From Bradyrhizobium sp. LTSP885 (lineage in GTDB: Bacteria > Pseudomonadota > Alphaproteobacteria > Rhizobiales > Xanthobacteraceae): 64,000 nucleotides of DNA. This document shows positions 1 through 8,793 of this stretch, one piece after another. The stretch is from positions 42,756 to 106,755 of the forward strand of contig NZ_JYMT01000021.1 in assembly GCF_000938305.1 (NCBI RefSeq). Reading direction: 5' to 3'. Both the position numbers and the translations under genes were made by a program. The notes beneath the pieces were generated by a model, which saw only the letters and a program-made list of their open reading frames with translations, ran no database searches and had not been told where the DNA came from. Within the stretch, counting starts at the first letter, position 1; each line of letters begins with the position of its first letter.

Positions 1-234
1 CGCGCTCTTGCGCGGCGGGTGAGGGGGTACAGGTCCCACGGCGATCGCGTGCGGAGAGAAGCCCCCCACCCCAACGTTTATACGATTTCGGAATATTAGA
101 ATAATATCCCTGAGTTGCCCGACGTGTCAAGTTGCCGTCGCCTGGTCGAACGCCGGCCGCCGCCGGCTACTTTGCATGGGGTTGTTTTCGATATTTTGGC
201 AACGCGCCCTGCGACGGCCGCCGCCTTTGTGCTT
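1..234. other. intergenic, no feature recognised
   Basis: This stretch lies downstream of the ModE-like gene that ends at 235 on the minus strand. It holds only short overlapping frames with no recognisable protein, no RNA gene and no clear terminator. A neighbouring gene may begin or end beyond the left edge. Confidence 0.4.
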
Positions 235-618
235 TCACCGCCCCGCAGCCCGCTTCGGCTTGCCGATGTCGCTGCTCAACGCCTCAAGATCCTTGCGCAC
301 GGCGGTCGCCGCATCGCGCTCGATCTTGCGGTAGCGTGCCACCAGCGAGAGGCCAAACGGGGTCAGCACCGCGCCGCCGCCATTCTTGCCGCCGGTTTGC
401 CGCGCCACCGCCGCCTGCCGGCAGATGCGGTTGATCTCGTCGACCAGGTCCCAGGCACGCTTGTAACTCATGTCCATGGCGCGGCCGGCAGCCGAGATCG
501 AGCCGCATTCCCGGATGTTCTCCAGGAGCTGGATCTTGCCCGGCCCGATCCTGCCCTCGGCATCAAGATCAATGCGGACGCTCAGGGAAGGGAGGAATGT
601 GGCGCTCGGTTTCGACAT
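235..618 (-). CDS. ModE-family winged helix-turn-helix regulator (N-terminal domain only)
   Basis: 127 aa. The protein matches the N-terminal LysR-like winged-helix domain of ModE-type regulators: a beta-hairpin lead-in (RIGPGKIQLLENI), then the helix-turn-helix around CGSISAAGRAMDMSYKRAW at residues 36-55 and the NGGGAVLTPFG wing. The C-terminal molybdate-binding (MOP) domains of full ModE are absent, so molybdate sensing cannot be assumed; many alphaproteobacterial proteins of this length have only the DNA-binding part. It is divergently transcribed from the ene-reductase at 722, with about 100 bp between the starts, so it may control that gene. Confidence 0.8.
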   Translation of the reverse strand: MSKPSATFLPSLSVRIDLDAEGRIGPGKIQLLENIRECGSISAAGRAMDMSYKRAWDLVDEINRICRQAAVARQTGGKNGGGAVLTPFGLSLVARYRKIERDAATAVRKDLEALSSDIGKPKRAAGR

Positions 619-721
619 GGCAAGCCTGCTAGTCTCCTCAGTAGATTGCCACTACAGGCTTTTGCGAACAAGATGAACCCGTTAGATAACGGGAAATCGT
701 ACAAGAATATCTGGGGCAGGC

Positions 722-1849
722 ATGAATCCTCCGTCGCTGTTTTCTCCTCTGCAAATCGGTCCCTACCAGCTCAAGCACCGCGTCGTGTTGGCGCCGCTGA
801 CGCGGATGCGGGCGGCGCGGCCGAGTCTCGCGCCGCGGTCGCTGAACGCCGAATATTACGCGCAACGCGCCACGCCGGGCGGGCTGCTCATCGCCGAGGC
901 CTCGCCGGTGGTCGCGACCGGCTTTGGCAATCCCGGCGTCCCCGGCGTCTATAGCGAGGCGCAGATCGCGGGCTGGCGCGAGGTGGTCGATGCCGTCCAC
1001 GCCAAGGGCGGCATCATCTTCCTGCAGCTCTGGCACGTCGGCCGTGTCTCGCATTCCTCGTTCCAGCCCGGCGGCGCGCTGCCGGTGGCGCCATCGGCGG
1101 TGGCGATCTCCTCCGAATTCAAGGCGATGACGGCTGACGGCAAGGTGGTCGACTACGAGACGCCGCGTGCGCTCGAGACCGGCGAGGTCGCTGCGATGGT
1201 CGAGGCCTATCGCCAGGGGGCGAAGAATGCGCTGGCCGCAGGCTTCGACGGCGTCGAGATTCACGGCGCCAATGGCTATCTGGTCGAGCAGTTCCTGCAG
1301 TCGCGCAGCAATTTGCGCACCGACCAATATGGCGGATCGATCGACAACCGCGTCCGCTTCCTGTTGGAGGTGACGCAGGCCGCGATCGACGTCTGGGGCG
1401 CCAACCGCGTCGGGGTGCGACTGTCGCCCTACGGCATCGCCAATGGCAGCGGCGAGGCCGATCCGATGCCGCTCTACAGCCACGCCATCACGGCGCTCGA
1501 CAAGCTCGGGCTCGCCTATCTGCATTTCATCGAGCCGCGCGCCTCCGGCACGGGGCGTGCCGAGGTCAATTGGCAGAATGTGCCGTCCGCGATGGTGCTG
1601 TACCGCCCGATGTGGAGCGGCGTGTTGTTGACCGCCGGCAACTTTGTCGGCGAAAGCGCCTTGAGTGCGATCGCGGAAGGCCATGCCGATGCCATCGCCT
1701 TCGGCCGCTATTTCATCTCCAACCCGGATCTGCCGCGCCGCCTGCAGCACGGCTATCCGCTGACGCCCTACAACCGCGCGACCTTCTATGGCGGCGAGGA
1801 AAAGGGATATACGGATTATCCCGCGCACGATGAATTGGCGCAGGCCTGA
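722..1849 (+). CDS. Old Yellow Enzyme family alkene reductase (FMN-dependent)
   Basis: 375 aa, the usual OYE length. It reduces activated C=C bonds (enones, nitro-compounds, maleimides) with NAD(P)H through bound FMN in the cytoplasm. Visible motifs are the N-terminal FMN-barrel start (LFSPLQIGPYQLKHRVVLAPLTR), LQLWHVGR, and the substrate-anion binding pair in VEIHGANGYL (His and Asn). The phosphate-binding end (FGRYFISNPDLPRR) and the terminal TFYGG..GYTDYP segment are typical of NemA/XenB-type members. A purine-rich site (gggcagg) precedes the ATG. The physiological substrate cannot be read from the sequence. Confidence 0.93.
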   Translation: MNPPSLFSPLQIGPYQLKHRVVLAPLTRMRAARPSLAPRSLNAEYYAQRATPGGLLIAEASPVVATGFGNPGVPGVYSEAQIAGWREVVDAVHAKGGIIFLQLWHVGRVSHSSFQPGGALPVAPSAVAISSEFKAMTADGKVVDYETPRALETGEVAAMVEAYRQGAKNALAAGFDGVEIHGANGYLVEQFLQSRSNLRTDQYGGSIDNRVRFLLEVTQAAIDVWGANRVGVRLSPYGIANGSGEADPMPLYSHAITALDKLGLAYLHFIEPRASGTGRAEVNWQNVPSAMVLYRPMWSGVLLTAGNFVGESALSAIAEGHADAIAFGRYFISNPDLPRRLQHGYPLTPYNRATFYGGEEKGYTDYPAHDELAQA

Positions 1850-1856
1850 GTCTTCG

Positions 1857-1933
1857 TAGCCCGGATGGAGCGAAGCGCAATTCGCGGCCGCGGCGTGTGG
1901 CTTCCCGGATTACGCTTCGCTGCATCCGGGCTA
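1857..1933. repeat. intergenic palindrome (tagcccggatg ... catccgggcta)
   Basis: Long imperfect inverted repeat with arms of about 20 nt that include the agcgaagcg / cgcttcgct segments. It is a dispersed palindrome type I recognise from Bradyrhizobium intergenic regions. It sits between the ene-reductase stop and the GFA start and could form a strong RNA hairpin. Confidence 0.75.
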
Positions 1934-1954
1934 CAAGAAAGCCGGAGAAACCCG

Positions 1955-2473
1955 ATGTTTCCGGACGACGACGAGTTCGAGGCGCCCAAAAAGCCAAAAC
2001 CCGTGGCGCTGGCAAAACCCGCCGCGGGGCAATGCCTGTGCGGCAAGGTGCGCTTCGAGATCGACGTGCCCGCGCGCTGGGCGTGGCACGATCACACACC
2101 GGCCAGCCGTCGCGCGCATGGCGCTGCCTATGCGACCTATGTCGGAAGCTGGCGCAAGCGTTTTCGAATCACGAAAGGCGCAAGCGATCTCTCGCGTTAC
2201 GAGGATGCCGCGACCAAGACGGCGCGCAGCTTCTGCACCAATTGCGGCACGCCGATCGTCTATGAACGTCCTCGTTCGCCACACATGGTCAACATTCCCC
2301 GCGCGCTGTTCTCGGGCCGCACCGGCCGCCAGCCGCTCTATCACATCGCGATCGAGGAGCTGCAGGAATGGGCCTATACCGGCGAGCCACTGGTGCCGCT
2401 GAAGGGCTATCCCGGCGTGGTCTGGCAGCGTTCGAAAAAGAAGAAGCGCGCTGATCGCGAAGGGATGTTCTGA
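1955..2473 (+). CDS. GFA-family (glutathione-dependent formaldehyde-activating enzyme-like) protein, reduced zinc ligands
   Basis: 172 aa from the ATG preceded by ggagaa. The family fold is recognisable from AGQCLCGKVRFEID (first Cys-x-Cys zinc ligands) and the later SFCTNCGTPI (Cys-x2-Cys) structural zinc site. The central segment that in most members reads CHC..CR reads WHDHTPASRR here, so the Cys residues of the second, substrate-proximal zinc site are missing. A Lys/Arg-rich tail (KKKKR) follows. The fold assignment is firm; formaldehyde or glutathione activity is doubtful, and most annotated GFA proteins have unknown substrates. Confidence 0.8.
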   Translation: MFPDDDEFEAPKKPKPVALAKPAAGQCLCGKVRFEIDVPARWAWHDHTPASRRAHGAAYATYVGSWRKRFRITKGASDLSRYEDAATKTARSFCTNCGTPIVYERPRSPHMVNIPRALFSGRTGRQPLYHIAIEELQEWAYTGEPLVPLKGYPGVVWQRSKKKKRADREGMF

Positions 2474-2601
2474 GGCGTTCTATGCTCCAGGCGCGCGCCT
2501 GCGGAATGCAGCCATGATCGCCCGATCGATTGCCCCCGCCGCGCAAGTTTGGTCATCTGCCGCATCCCGTCGGCCAACGCGCCCGCGGCTCCGGAGGAGA
2601 C

Positions 2602-4266
2602 ATGAAGAACCGCATTACCGGCCGCTCGGCGTTCTTGGCGCTGCTGAAGGACGAGGGCATCACGCATCTGTTCGGCAATCCCGGCACCACCGAATTGCCG
2701 ATCATGCACGCGCTGAAGGACCATCCCGATCTCACCTATGTGATGGCGATGCAGGAGAGCCTGGTCGTCGCGATGGCCGACGGTTTTAGCCGCGCCTCGG
2801 GCAAGCTGGTCGCCTGCAACGTTCATGTCGCGCCGGGCCTCGGCAACGCGATGGGCTCGCTCTACAATGCGAGCTTCACCGGTACGCCGCTGATCCTCAC
2901 GGCCGGCCAGCAGGAGCAGGGTCACGGCCTGACCGAGCCGGTGCTCTATGGTCCGCTGGTGCAGATGGCAACGCCCTTGGTGAAATGGGCGGTCGAGGTG
3001 ACGCGCCTGGAAGACCTGCCGCGGATCGTGCGCCGCGCCGCCAAGATCGCGACCACGCCGCCGACCGGGCCGGTGTTCATCTCGCTGCCCGGCGACATCC
3101 TCAATGCCGAGGCCGGCATCGAGCTTGGTCGCTCGACCCGCGTCGATACCCGCGTCAGGCCGTCCGACGAGTCGCTGAAGGCATTGGCCGCGCGCATCCT
3201 CAAAGCCGAGCGTCCGGTGATCGTCGTCGGCGACGAGATCGTGAAGAGCGATGCGCTGCGCGAGGCGGCTGACCTTGCGGAGACGCTGGGTTGCCCGGCC
3301 TGGCAGTCGTCCACGCCCTATGGCTCGCACTTCCTCTCCGAGAGCCCGTGCTTCATGGGCGCGATCGCGCGCCTGCAGAAGGTCGCCCGCGATGTGTTGG
3401 CGCCCTACGATCTCCTGATCGCGCTCGGCGGTGATCCGTTGCGGATGTCTGTTTATAGCGAGGTCGATCCGCTGCCGGATGGCTTGTCCATCGTGCAGGT
3501 CGGCCTGGTCGACAGCGATCTCGCCAAGAACTATGGCGCCGAGATCGCGGTCAAGGCCGATGTCAGGGAAACATTGCGCGCGCTGGTGCCGGTGTTGAAG
3601 CAAGCCGGCGGCGGTGCACTGGAGACGCGCGCGAAGCAGGGGCTCGCCGCGCTGTCGTCGAAGAACTGGGCGGCCAAGCGCAAGACGCTGGTCGAGCAGA
3701 TATCGAAGGCCGCCAACACCTCGCCGATCGATCCGGACTGGCTCGCGCTGCACGTGGTGGAGGCGATGCCCGACAATGCGATCCTGGTCGATGAAGGCCT
3801 GACCTCGTCGCGCCAGATGCTGGCGCTGCGCCCGCACCGCGACCGCTATGCCTATCACGCGCTGGCCTCCGGCGGCATCGGCTGGGGCCTGCCGGCATCC
3901 GTCGGCGTCAGCCTCGCCAATCCGGCCCGGCCGGTGGTCTGCTATTCCGGCGATGGCTCGTCGATGTATTCGATCCAGTCGTTGTGGACCGCGGCCAACC
4001 ACAAGCTGCCGCTGACTTTCGTCATCGTCAACAATGGCGGCTACCGCATCATCAAGCAGCGCCTGCTCGCCTTCCACGGCGACGACAATTATGTCGGCAT
4101 GGATTTCATCGATCCGCCGGTGGATTTCACTGGCATCGCAAGGTCGCTGGGGCTGGAGGCGATCAAGGTGACCGACCCGCGGGAGCTGAAGGGCGTGATG
4201 AAGTCTGCGTTCAGTCGGCCAGGCGCGAAGCTGATCGAGGTCGTGGTGAGCAATTCGGTGAATTGA
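2602..4266 (+). CDS. ThDP-dependent decarboxylase, benzoylformate decarboxylase/acetolactate synthase-like
   Basis: 554 aa, start chosen at the ATG after ggaggaga. The three-domain ThDP enzyme layout is clear. The N-terminal pyrimidine-binding domain has FGNPGTTELP and the conserved glutamate in MQESLVVAMADGFS. A central domain starts near residue 190. The C-terminal pyrophosphate domain has ASGGIGWGLPASVGVSLA and the GDGSSMYSIQSLW ... NNGGYRII metal/ThDP motif. Similarity is closest to benzoylformate decarboxylase-type enzymes, which decarboxylate 2-oxo acids, but substrate residues cannot be judged by eye. It stands alone between the GFA gene and a palindromic repeat. Confidence 0.85.
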   Translation: MKNRITGRSAFLALLKDEGITHLFGNPGTTELPIMHALKDHPDLTYVMAMQESLVVAMADGFSRASGKLVACNVHVAPGLGNAMGSLYNASFTGTPLILTAGQQEQGHGLTEPVLYGPLVQMATPLVKWAVEVTRLEDLPRIVRRAAKIATTPPTGPVFISLPGDILNAEAGIELGRSTRVDTRVRPSDESLKALAARILKAERPVIVVGDEIVKSDALREAADLAETLGCPAWQSSTPYGSHFLSESPCFMGAIARLQKVARDVLAPYDLLIALGGDPLRMSVYSEVDPLPDGLSIVQVGLVDSDLAKNYGAEIAVKADVRETLRALVPVLKQAGGGALETRAKQGLAALSSKNWAAKRKTLVEQISKAANTSPIDPDWLALHVVEAMPDNAILVDEGLTSSRQMLALRPHRDRYAYHALASGGIGWGLPASVGVSLANPARPVVCYSGDGSSMYSIQSLWTAANHKLPLTFVIVNNGGYRIIKQRLLAFHGDDNYVGMDFIDPPVDFTGIARSLGLEAIKVTDPRELKGVMKSAFSRPGAKLIEVVVSNSVN

Positions 4267-4274
4267 GCGACACC

Positions 4275-4355
4275 GTCATTCCGGGATGGTCCGAGGGACC
4301 AGACCCGGAATCTCGAGATTCCGGGTTCAATGCTTCGCATCGCCCCGGAATGACG
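4275..4355. repeat. palindromic intergenic repeat (tcattccgg family), copy 1
   Basis: Inverted repeat beginning gtcattccggg and ending ccccggaatgac, with the nested palindrome cccggaatctcgagattccggg. A near-identical copy occurs at 14470-14550 and a relative at 48861-48970. It lies between convergent genes, where it may act as a bidirectional terminator. Confidence 0.85.
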
Positions 4356-4363
4356 CCAAGGGA

Positions 4364-5752
4364 TTACTCCACCGCCGCAGCGCGCGGCTTGACGCGATAT
4401 CGCCCCGCCGGATGCGTCGCGTCGAGCCTGGCACGTCCCGTACCAAACAGCTTCTCCCGCAGCGTTCCCTTGGCATATTCAGTCTTGTAGCGCCCTCGCT
4501 TGGTCAGCTCCGGCACCAGCATATCGGCGATATCCTCGAAATCGCCGGGCGAGATCGCGAATGCGACGTTGAGGCCGTCGACGTCGGTCTCCTCGAACCA
4601 TTGCTCGATCTTGTCGGCGACCTGCTCGGGCGAGCCGACGATGACGGGGCCGGCACCGCCGATGCCGACATGTTCGGCGACCTCGCGCACGGTCCAGATA
4701 CGATCGGGATCGGCGCGGGTGACGTTGTCCATTGCGGAGCGGCCGGCGTCGTTCTGGACGTGGCGCACTTCTTGGTCGAGCGAATAGGTCGAGAAGTCGA
4801 CGCCGGTCCAGCCCGACATCAGCGCCAGCGCGCCCTCGTGGCTGACATGGCTGCGATACTCGGCATATTTCGCCTTGGCTTCGGCTTCGGTCGGAGCGAC
4901 CACGATGCACATCATCGAGAACATCAGGATCTCGGCCGGGTTGCGGCCCTTCGCGGCGGCGAGCTCGCGGATCGCCGCGACGCGCGGGCCGATGATTTTT
5001 GACGACGGCCCCGACATGAACACGCATTCGGCGTGCTCGGCCGCGAATTGCCGGCCGCGCGGCGAGGTGCCGGCCTGGTACAGCACCGGCGTGCGCTGCG
5101 GCGAGGGCTCCGAGAGATGGATCGCGTTGAGCCGGTAGTTGGCGCCCTCGTGGCGCACCGGATGCACTTTCTTTGGGTCCGTGAAGATGCCGCGCGCGAC
5201 GTCGCGGATCGCGGCGTCGTCCTCCCAGCTGCTTTCCCAGAGCTTGTAGACCAGCTCCATATATTCGTCCGCGAGCTCGTAGCGGTCGTCATGCGCGGTC
5301 TGCTTGTCCTTGCCGGCGCCGCGCGCCGCCGAATCGAGATAGCCGGTCACCACGTTCCAGCCGACGCGGCCGCCGGTCAGATGGTCGAGCGTCGACATCC
5401 GCCGCGCGAACGGGTAGGGCGGCTCGAACGAGAGGTTGCTGGTGACGCCGAAGCCGAGGTTTTCGGTCACCGCGGCCATCGCGGGGATCAGCATCAAGGG
5501 CTCGTTGGCGGGCGTCTGCGCCGCGTTGCGCAGCGCTGCATCCGGATTGCCGGCATAGACGTCGTAGACGCCGAGCACGTCGGCGAGGAACAGCCCGTCG
5601 AACCGTCCGCGCTCCAGCGTCTTGGCGAGATCGGTCCAGTAGGACAGCTTGTTGTAGTCCTTGGTGCGGTCGCGCGGATGGGTCCACAGCCCCGGCGACT
5701 GATGCGCCACGCAGTTCATGGCAAAGGCGTTGAGCCGGATCTGTTTCGTCAT
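4364..5752 (-). CDS. LLM-class flavin-dependent monooxygenase (NtaA/SnaA/DszA subfamily)
   Basis: 462 aa from the ATG encoding MTKQIRLN; a longer in-frame extension to 5926 overlaps the next gene's start and is not needed. The family signature is strong: LNAFAMNCVAHQ, FDGLFLADVLG, a long TSNLSFEPPYPFARRMSTLDHLTGGRVGWNVVTGY block, and the C-terminal VADKIEQWFEETDVDGLNVAF. These are two-component monooxygenases using FMNH2 supplied by a separate reductase, commonly acting on chelators or organosulfur compounds. It is divergent from the M20 peptidase at 5925, suggesting a shared catabolic function. Confidence 0.9.
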   Translation of the reverse strand: MTKQIRLNAFAMNCVAHQSPGLWTHPRDRTKDYNKLSYWTDLAKTLERGRFDGLFLADVLGVYDVYAGNPDAALRNAAQTPANEPLMLIPAMAAVTENLGFGVTSNLSFEPPYPFARRMSTLDHLTGGRVGWNVVTGYLDSAARGAGKDKQTAHDDRYELADEYMELVYKLWESSWEDDAAIRDVARGIFTDPKKVHPVRHEGANYRLNAIHLSEPSPQRTPVLYQAGTSPRGRQFAAEHAECVFMSGPSSKIIGPRVAAIRELAAAKGRNPAEILMFSMMCIVVAPTEAEAKAKYAEYRSHVSHEGALALMSGWTGVDFSTYSLDQEVRHVQNDAGRSAMDNVTRADPDRIWTVREVAEHVGIGGAGPVIVGSPEQVADKIEQWFEETDVDGLNVAFAISPGDFEDIADMLVPELTKRGRYKTEYAKGTLREKLFGTGRARLDATHPAGRYRVKPRAAAVE

Positions 5753-5924
5753 TGTCGAAGCCTGATCGTGCGATGGATGCCCGGTTGGATATCGGGCGTT
5801 CGCGCCGAACTTGTTGCGACTTCCCATGTTTTGGCAAGGCCCAATCGCGTTTGGTGCCCTTCCGGTCGCGATCCGATCCCGATAGGTTGGCCGCCTCCGA
5901 AGCGTACTTCCAAAAGGGACAATC

Positions 5925-7310
5925 ATGGCGACACGGGCCGACGCAATCGCTGTTGTGCGAGAGCATTTTCAATCGGGGCAGTTCCTGAAGGAGCTGAACG
6001 CCAGGGTCGGCTACCAGACCGAGAGCCTGAATGCCGACAAGGGCGATGCGCTGCGCGCCTATCTGGTCGAGAACCTGCAGCCGGCCTTCGCGGAGCTCGA
6101 TTTCAAGACCCGGCTGATCGAATCGCCGACCGGCCGCGGACCCTATCTGATCGCCGACTACCAGGAAGATTCCTCGCGGCCGACCGTGCTGACCTACGGC
6201 CATGGCGACGTCGTCGACGGCATGGTCGGCGAATGGCGCGACGGGCTCAATCCCTGGCAGACCACGGTCAAGGGCGATCGCGTCTATGGCCGCGGCACCG
6301 CCGACAACAAGGGCCAGCACTCGATCAATATGGCCGCACTTCGCGCGGTGAAGCAGGCGCGCGGTGGCAAGCTCGGTTTCAATTCCAAATTTATCATCGA
6401 GACCGGCGAGGAGATCGGTTCGCCCGATCTGCGCGAGGTCTGCGAGGCCCATCGCGAGGAGCTGAAGGCTGATTTGTTCCTGGCCTCCGACGGGCCGCGG
6501 CTCTCCGCGGAGCGGCCGACCATCTTCCTCGGCTGCCGCGGCGGCAACCGCATCCATCTCGACGTCAATCTGCGCGAAGGCGGCAACCATTCCGGCAATT
6601 GGGGCGGCGTGCTCGCCAACCCTGCCACGATCCTGGTGAACGCGATCGCAAGCCTGGTCGACGGCAAGGGCCGCATGAAGCTCGAGATCCTGAAACCGCC
6701 GCCGATCTCCAACCGCGTCCGCGCCGCGCTGGCCGACGTCAAGATCGAGCCCACGGCAGACGAGCCTCAGCTCGCGGAGGATTGGGGCGAGGAGGGCCTG
6801 ACGCCGGCCGAGCGGCTCTATGCCTGGAACACGCTTGAGGTGCTGGCGATGTCGTCAGGCAACATCGACAAGCCGGCCAATGCGATTCCCGGCAAGGCCA
6901 GCGCCGTGCTGCAGCTCCGCTTCGTCGTCGGCACAAGGCATCTTGAAGTGATCGATGCGGTGCGCGCTCATCTGCACGCCAACGGCTTTCCGATGGTCGA
7001 CGTCTCGGGCACGCAGCGCTTTGGTGCCTCGCGTACCGACATGGACAGCCCCTGGATCGAGTGGGCGGCGACGTCGATCCGCACAACGACCGGCAAGGCG
7101 CCCGCGGTGCTGCCGAATTTCGGCGGTTCGCTGCCGAACGACGTGTTCTCCGAAGGCCTGGGGCTGCCGACGATCTGGGTGCCGCATTCCTACCCGGGCT
7201 GTTCGCAGCACGCTCCCGACGAGCACATCCTTCTGCCGGTGACCGAGGAAGCGCTGACCATCATGGCGGGCCTGTTCTGGGATTTGGGCGAGACGCCACG
7301 CATGGGGTGA
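5925..7310 (+). CDS. M20-family metallopeptidase / deacylase
   Basis: 461 aa, preceded by aaaaggga. Zinc ligands and the catalytic acid are visible in the expected order: YGHGDVVDG (His, Asp), GRGTADNKGQH (bridging Asp), TGEEIGSPD (catalytic Glu, ligand Glu) and PHSYPGCSQHAPDEH (C-terminal His). The dimerisation domain lies between. Members hydrolyse dipeptides or N-acyl amino acids. Its position between an LLM monooxygenase and an MFS symporter, with an IclR regulator further on, suggests a small uptake-and-degradation unit whose substrate is not evident. Confidence 0.92.
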   Translation: MATRADAIAVVREHFQSGQFLKELNARVGYQTESLNADKGDALRAYLVENLQPAFAELDFKTRLIESPTGRGPYLIADYQEDSSRPTVLTYGHGDVVDGMVGEWRDGLNPWQTTVKGDRVYGRGTADNKGQHSINMAALRAVKQARGGKLGFNSKFIIETGEEIGSPDLREVCEAHREELKADLFLASDGPRLSAERPTIFLGCRGGNRIHLDVNLREGGNHSGNWGGVLANPATILVNAIASLVDGKGRMKLEILKPPPISNRVRAALADVKIEPTADEPQLAEDWGEEGLTPAERLYAWNTLEVLAMSSGNIDKPANAIPGKASAVLQLRFVVGTRHLEVIDAVRAHLHANGFPMVDVSGTQRFGASRTDMDSPWIEWAATSIRTTTGKAPAVLPNFGGSLPNDVFSEGLGLPTIWVPHSYPGCSQHAPDEHILLPVTEEALTIMAGLFWDLGETPRMG

Positions 7311-7335
7311 GACGCGGGCAAAAAGGCACAATCCG

Positions 7336-8622
7336 ATGACGCTATCGACGCCGGTCGAAACGCGGGGCATGGCCGCGATCGATCGCAAGAGCATCACCCG
7401 TCTGATCGTCGCGACCTCGATCGGCAATGCGCTCGAATGGTACGACATCTCGATCTATGCCTATTTCGCGGTCTACCTCTCCAAGGCGTTCTTCCCGGCC
7501 AATGACCCGACCACGTCGCTGCTGCTGACCTTCGGCAGCTTCGGCCTGTCGTTCCTGGCCCGACCGATCGGCGGCATCGTGCTCGGCGCCTATGCCGATC
7601 GTCACGGCCGCAAGGCCTCACTGATGGCCTCGATCGTGCTGATGACCGCAGGCACGCTGGTCCTTGCATTGATGCCGACCTATGCGAGCATCGGCATCCT
7701 CGCGCCGATCGCGGTCATTCTCGCGCGCTTGGTGCAGGGCTTCTCCGCGGGCGGCGAGTTCGGCTCGTCGACCGCGTTCCTGGTCGAGCACATGCCGGAG
7801 CGGCGCGGTTTTGTGGCGAGCTGGCAGTTCGCAAGCCAGGGCGTCAGCGGATTGCTCGGGGCAGGCTTCGGCGCGCTGCTGACCTCGCTGATGAGCCCGG
7901 AGGATTTACAGTCCTGGGGCTGGCGGCTGCCGTTCCTGTTCGGCGTCTTGATCGGCCCGGTCGGCATCTACATTCGCAACCATGTCGAGGACGCGACACC
8001 GCCGCCTGCGGCCATGCTGGAATCGCCGGCCAGGGAAGTGTTCGCGCGGCAGAAGCTCGCCACGATCCTCGCCATTGGTGCGCTCGCGGTGTCGACCGCG
8101 GTCAACTATTTGATCGTCTACATGCCGACCTATGTGGTGAAGACGCTGAACCTGCCGCCGACGGTCGGATTCGTCGCCGCGTTCGCCGCGCAGAGCGCGG
8201 TCGCGCTGCTGGCGCCGATCGCCGGCATCGTCTCCGACAGGATCGGACGCACCACGCACATGATCCTGTTTGGCGTGCTGCTGCTGGTCTCGATCTTTCC
8301 GGCCTTCCTGCTGCTCACGGGCAGGCCGACGCCGACGATCATCCTGCTTGGCGTGCTCTGGCTCGGAATCCTCAAGTCGCTCTATTACGGGCCGCTCGCC
8401 GCGCTGATGTCTGAATTGTTCCCGCCGGCGACGCGCGCCACCGGGCTCGGCCTCAGCTACAATATCGGTGTCACATTGTTCGGCGGCATGGGACCGGCGA
8501 TCATGACCTGGATGGGCGGCTTCGTGTTGATCGGCGAGCTCGCGCCGGGCTATTACCTCACCGCGGTCGGCATCCTCAGCCTCGGCGCGCTCATCACGAT
8601 CCGCCGGATGCGGCTCGCATAG
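7336..8622 (+). CDS. MFS metabolite:proton symporter (ShiA/KgtP/ProP type)
   Basis: 428 aa with about 12 hydrophobic segments. The MHS-family N-terminus is present: ATSIGNALEWYDISIYAYFAVYLSKAFFP, followed by the loop 2-3 motif GAYADRHGRKASL and VQGFSAGGEFGSS. A second, weaker GxxxDRxGR copy lies near residue 290 (GIVSDRIGRT). The start follows the M20 peptidase stop by 25 nt, so the two are probably co-transcribed; the transported compound is likely an organic acid or amino-acid derivative. A second Met 12 codons in (7372) is an alternative start. Confidence 0.92.
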   Translation: MTLSTPVETRGMAAIDRKSITRLIVATSIGNALEWYDISIYAYFAVYLSKAFFPANDPTTSLLLTFGSFGLSFLARPIGGIVLGAYADRHGRKASLMASIVLMTAGTLVLALMPTYASIGILAPIAVILARLVQGFSAGGEFGSSTAFLVEHMPERRGFVASWQFASQGVSGLLGAGFGALLTSLMSPEDLQSWGWRLPFLFGVLIGPVGIYIRNHVEDATPPPAAMLESPAREVFARQKLATILAIGALAVSTAVNYLIVYMPTYVVKTLNLPPTVGFVAAFAAQSAVALLAPIAGIVSDRIGRTTHMILFGVLLLVSIFPAFLLLTGRPTPTIILLGVLWLGILKSLYYGPLAALMSELFPPATRATGLGLSYNIGVTLFGGMGPAIMTWMGGFVLIGELAPGYYLTAVGILSLGALITIRRMRLA

Positions 8623-8793
8623 CCGCGTTTCGCCGGATTTCGTGCTGCGAAATATTCAAAGCTGATGAAGGTTATTTTGGTGCGAAGCAGCGCGAATAGC
8701 TGAAATCAAAGTTTCATCTGACGAAAGTATATGGTGTCGCGCCGCCGCCGTCCGCTTTAGGATGATGGCCGAGTTTGCGACTGAGGGAATGGC

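Noticed and set aside
2407..4077. 556-codon minus-strand frame opposite the ThDP enzyme
   Set aside because: Antisense shadow of a gene with intact ThDP motifs; no recognisable protein features.
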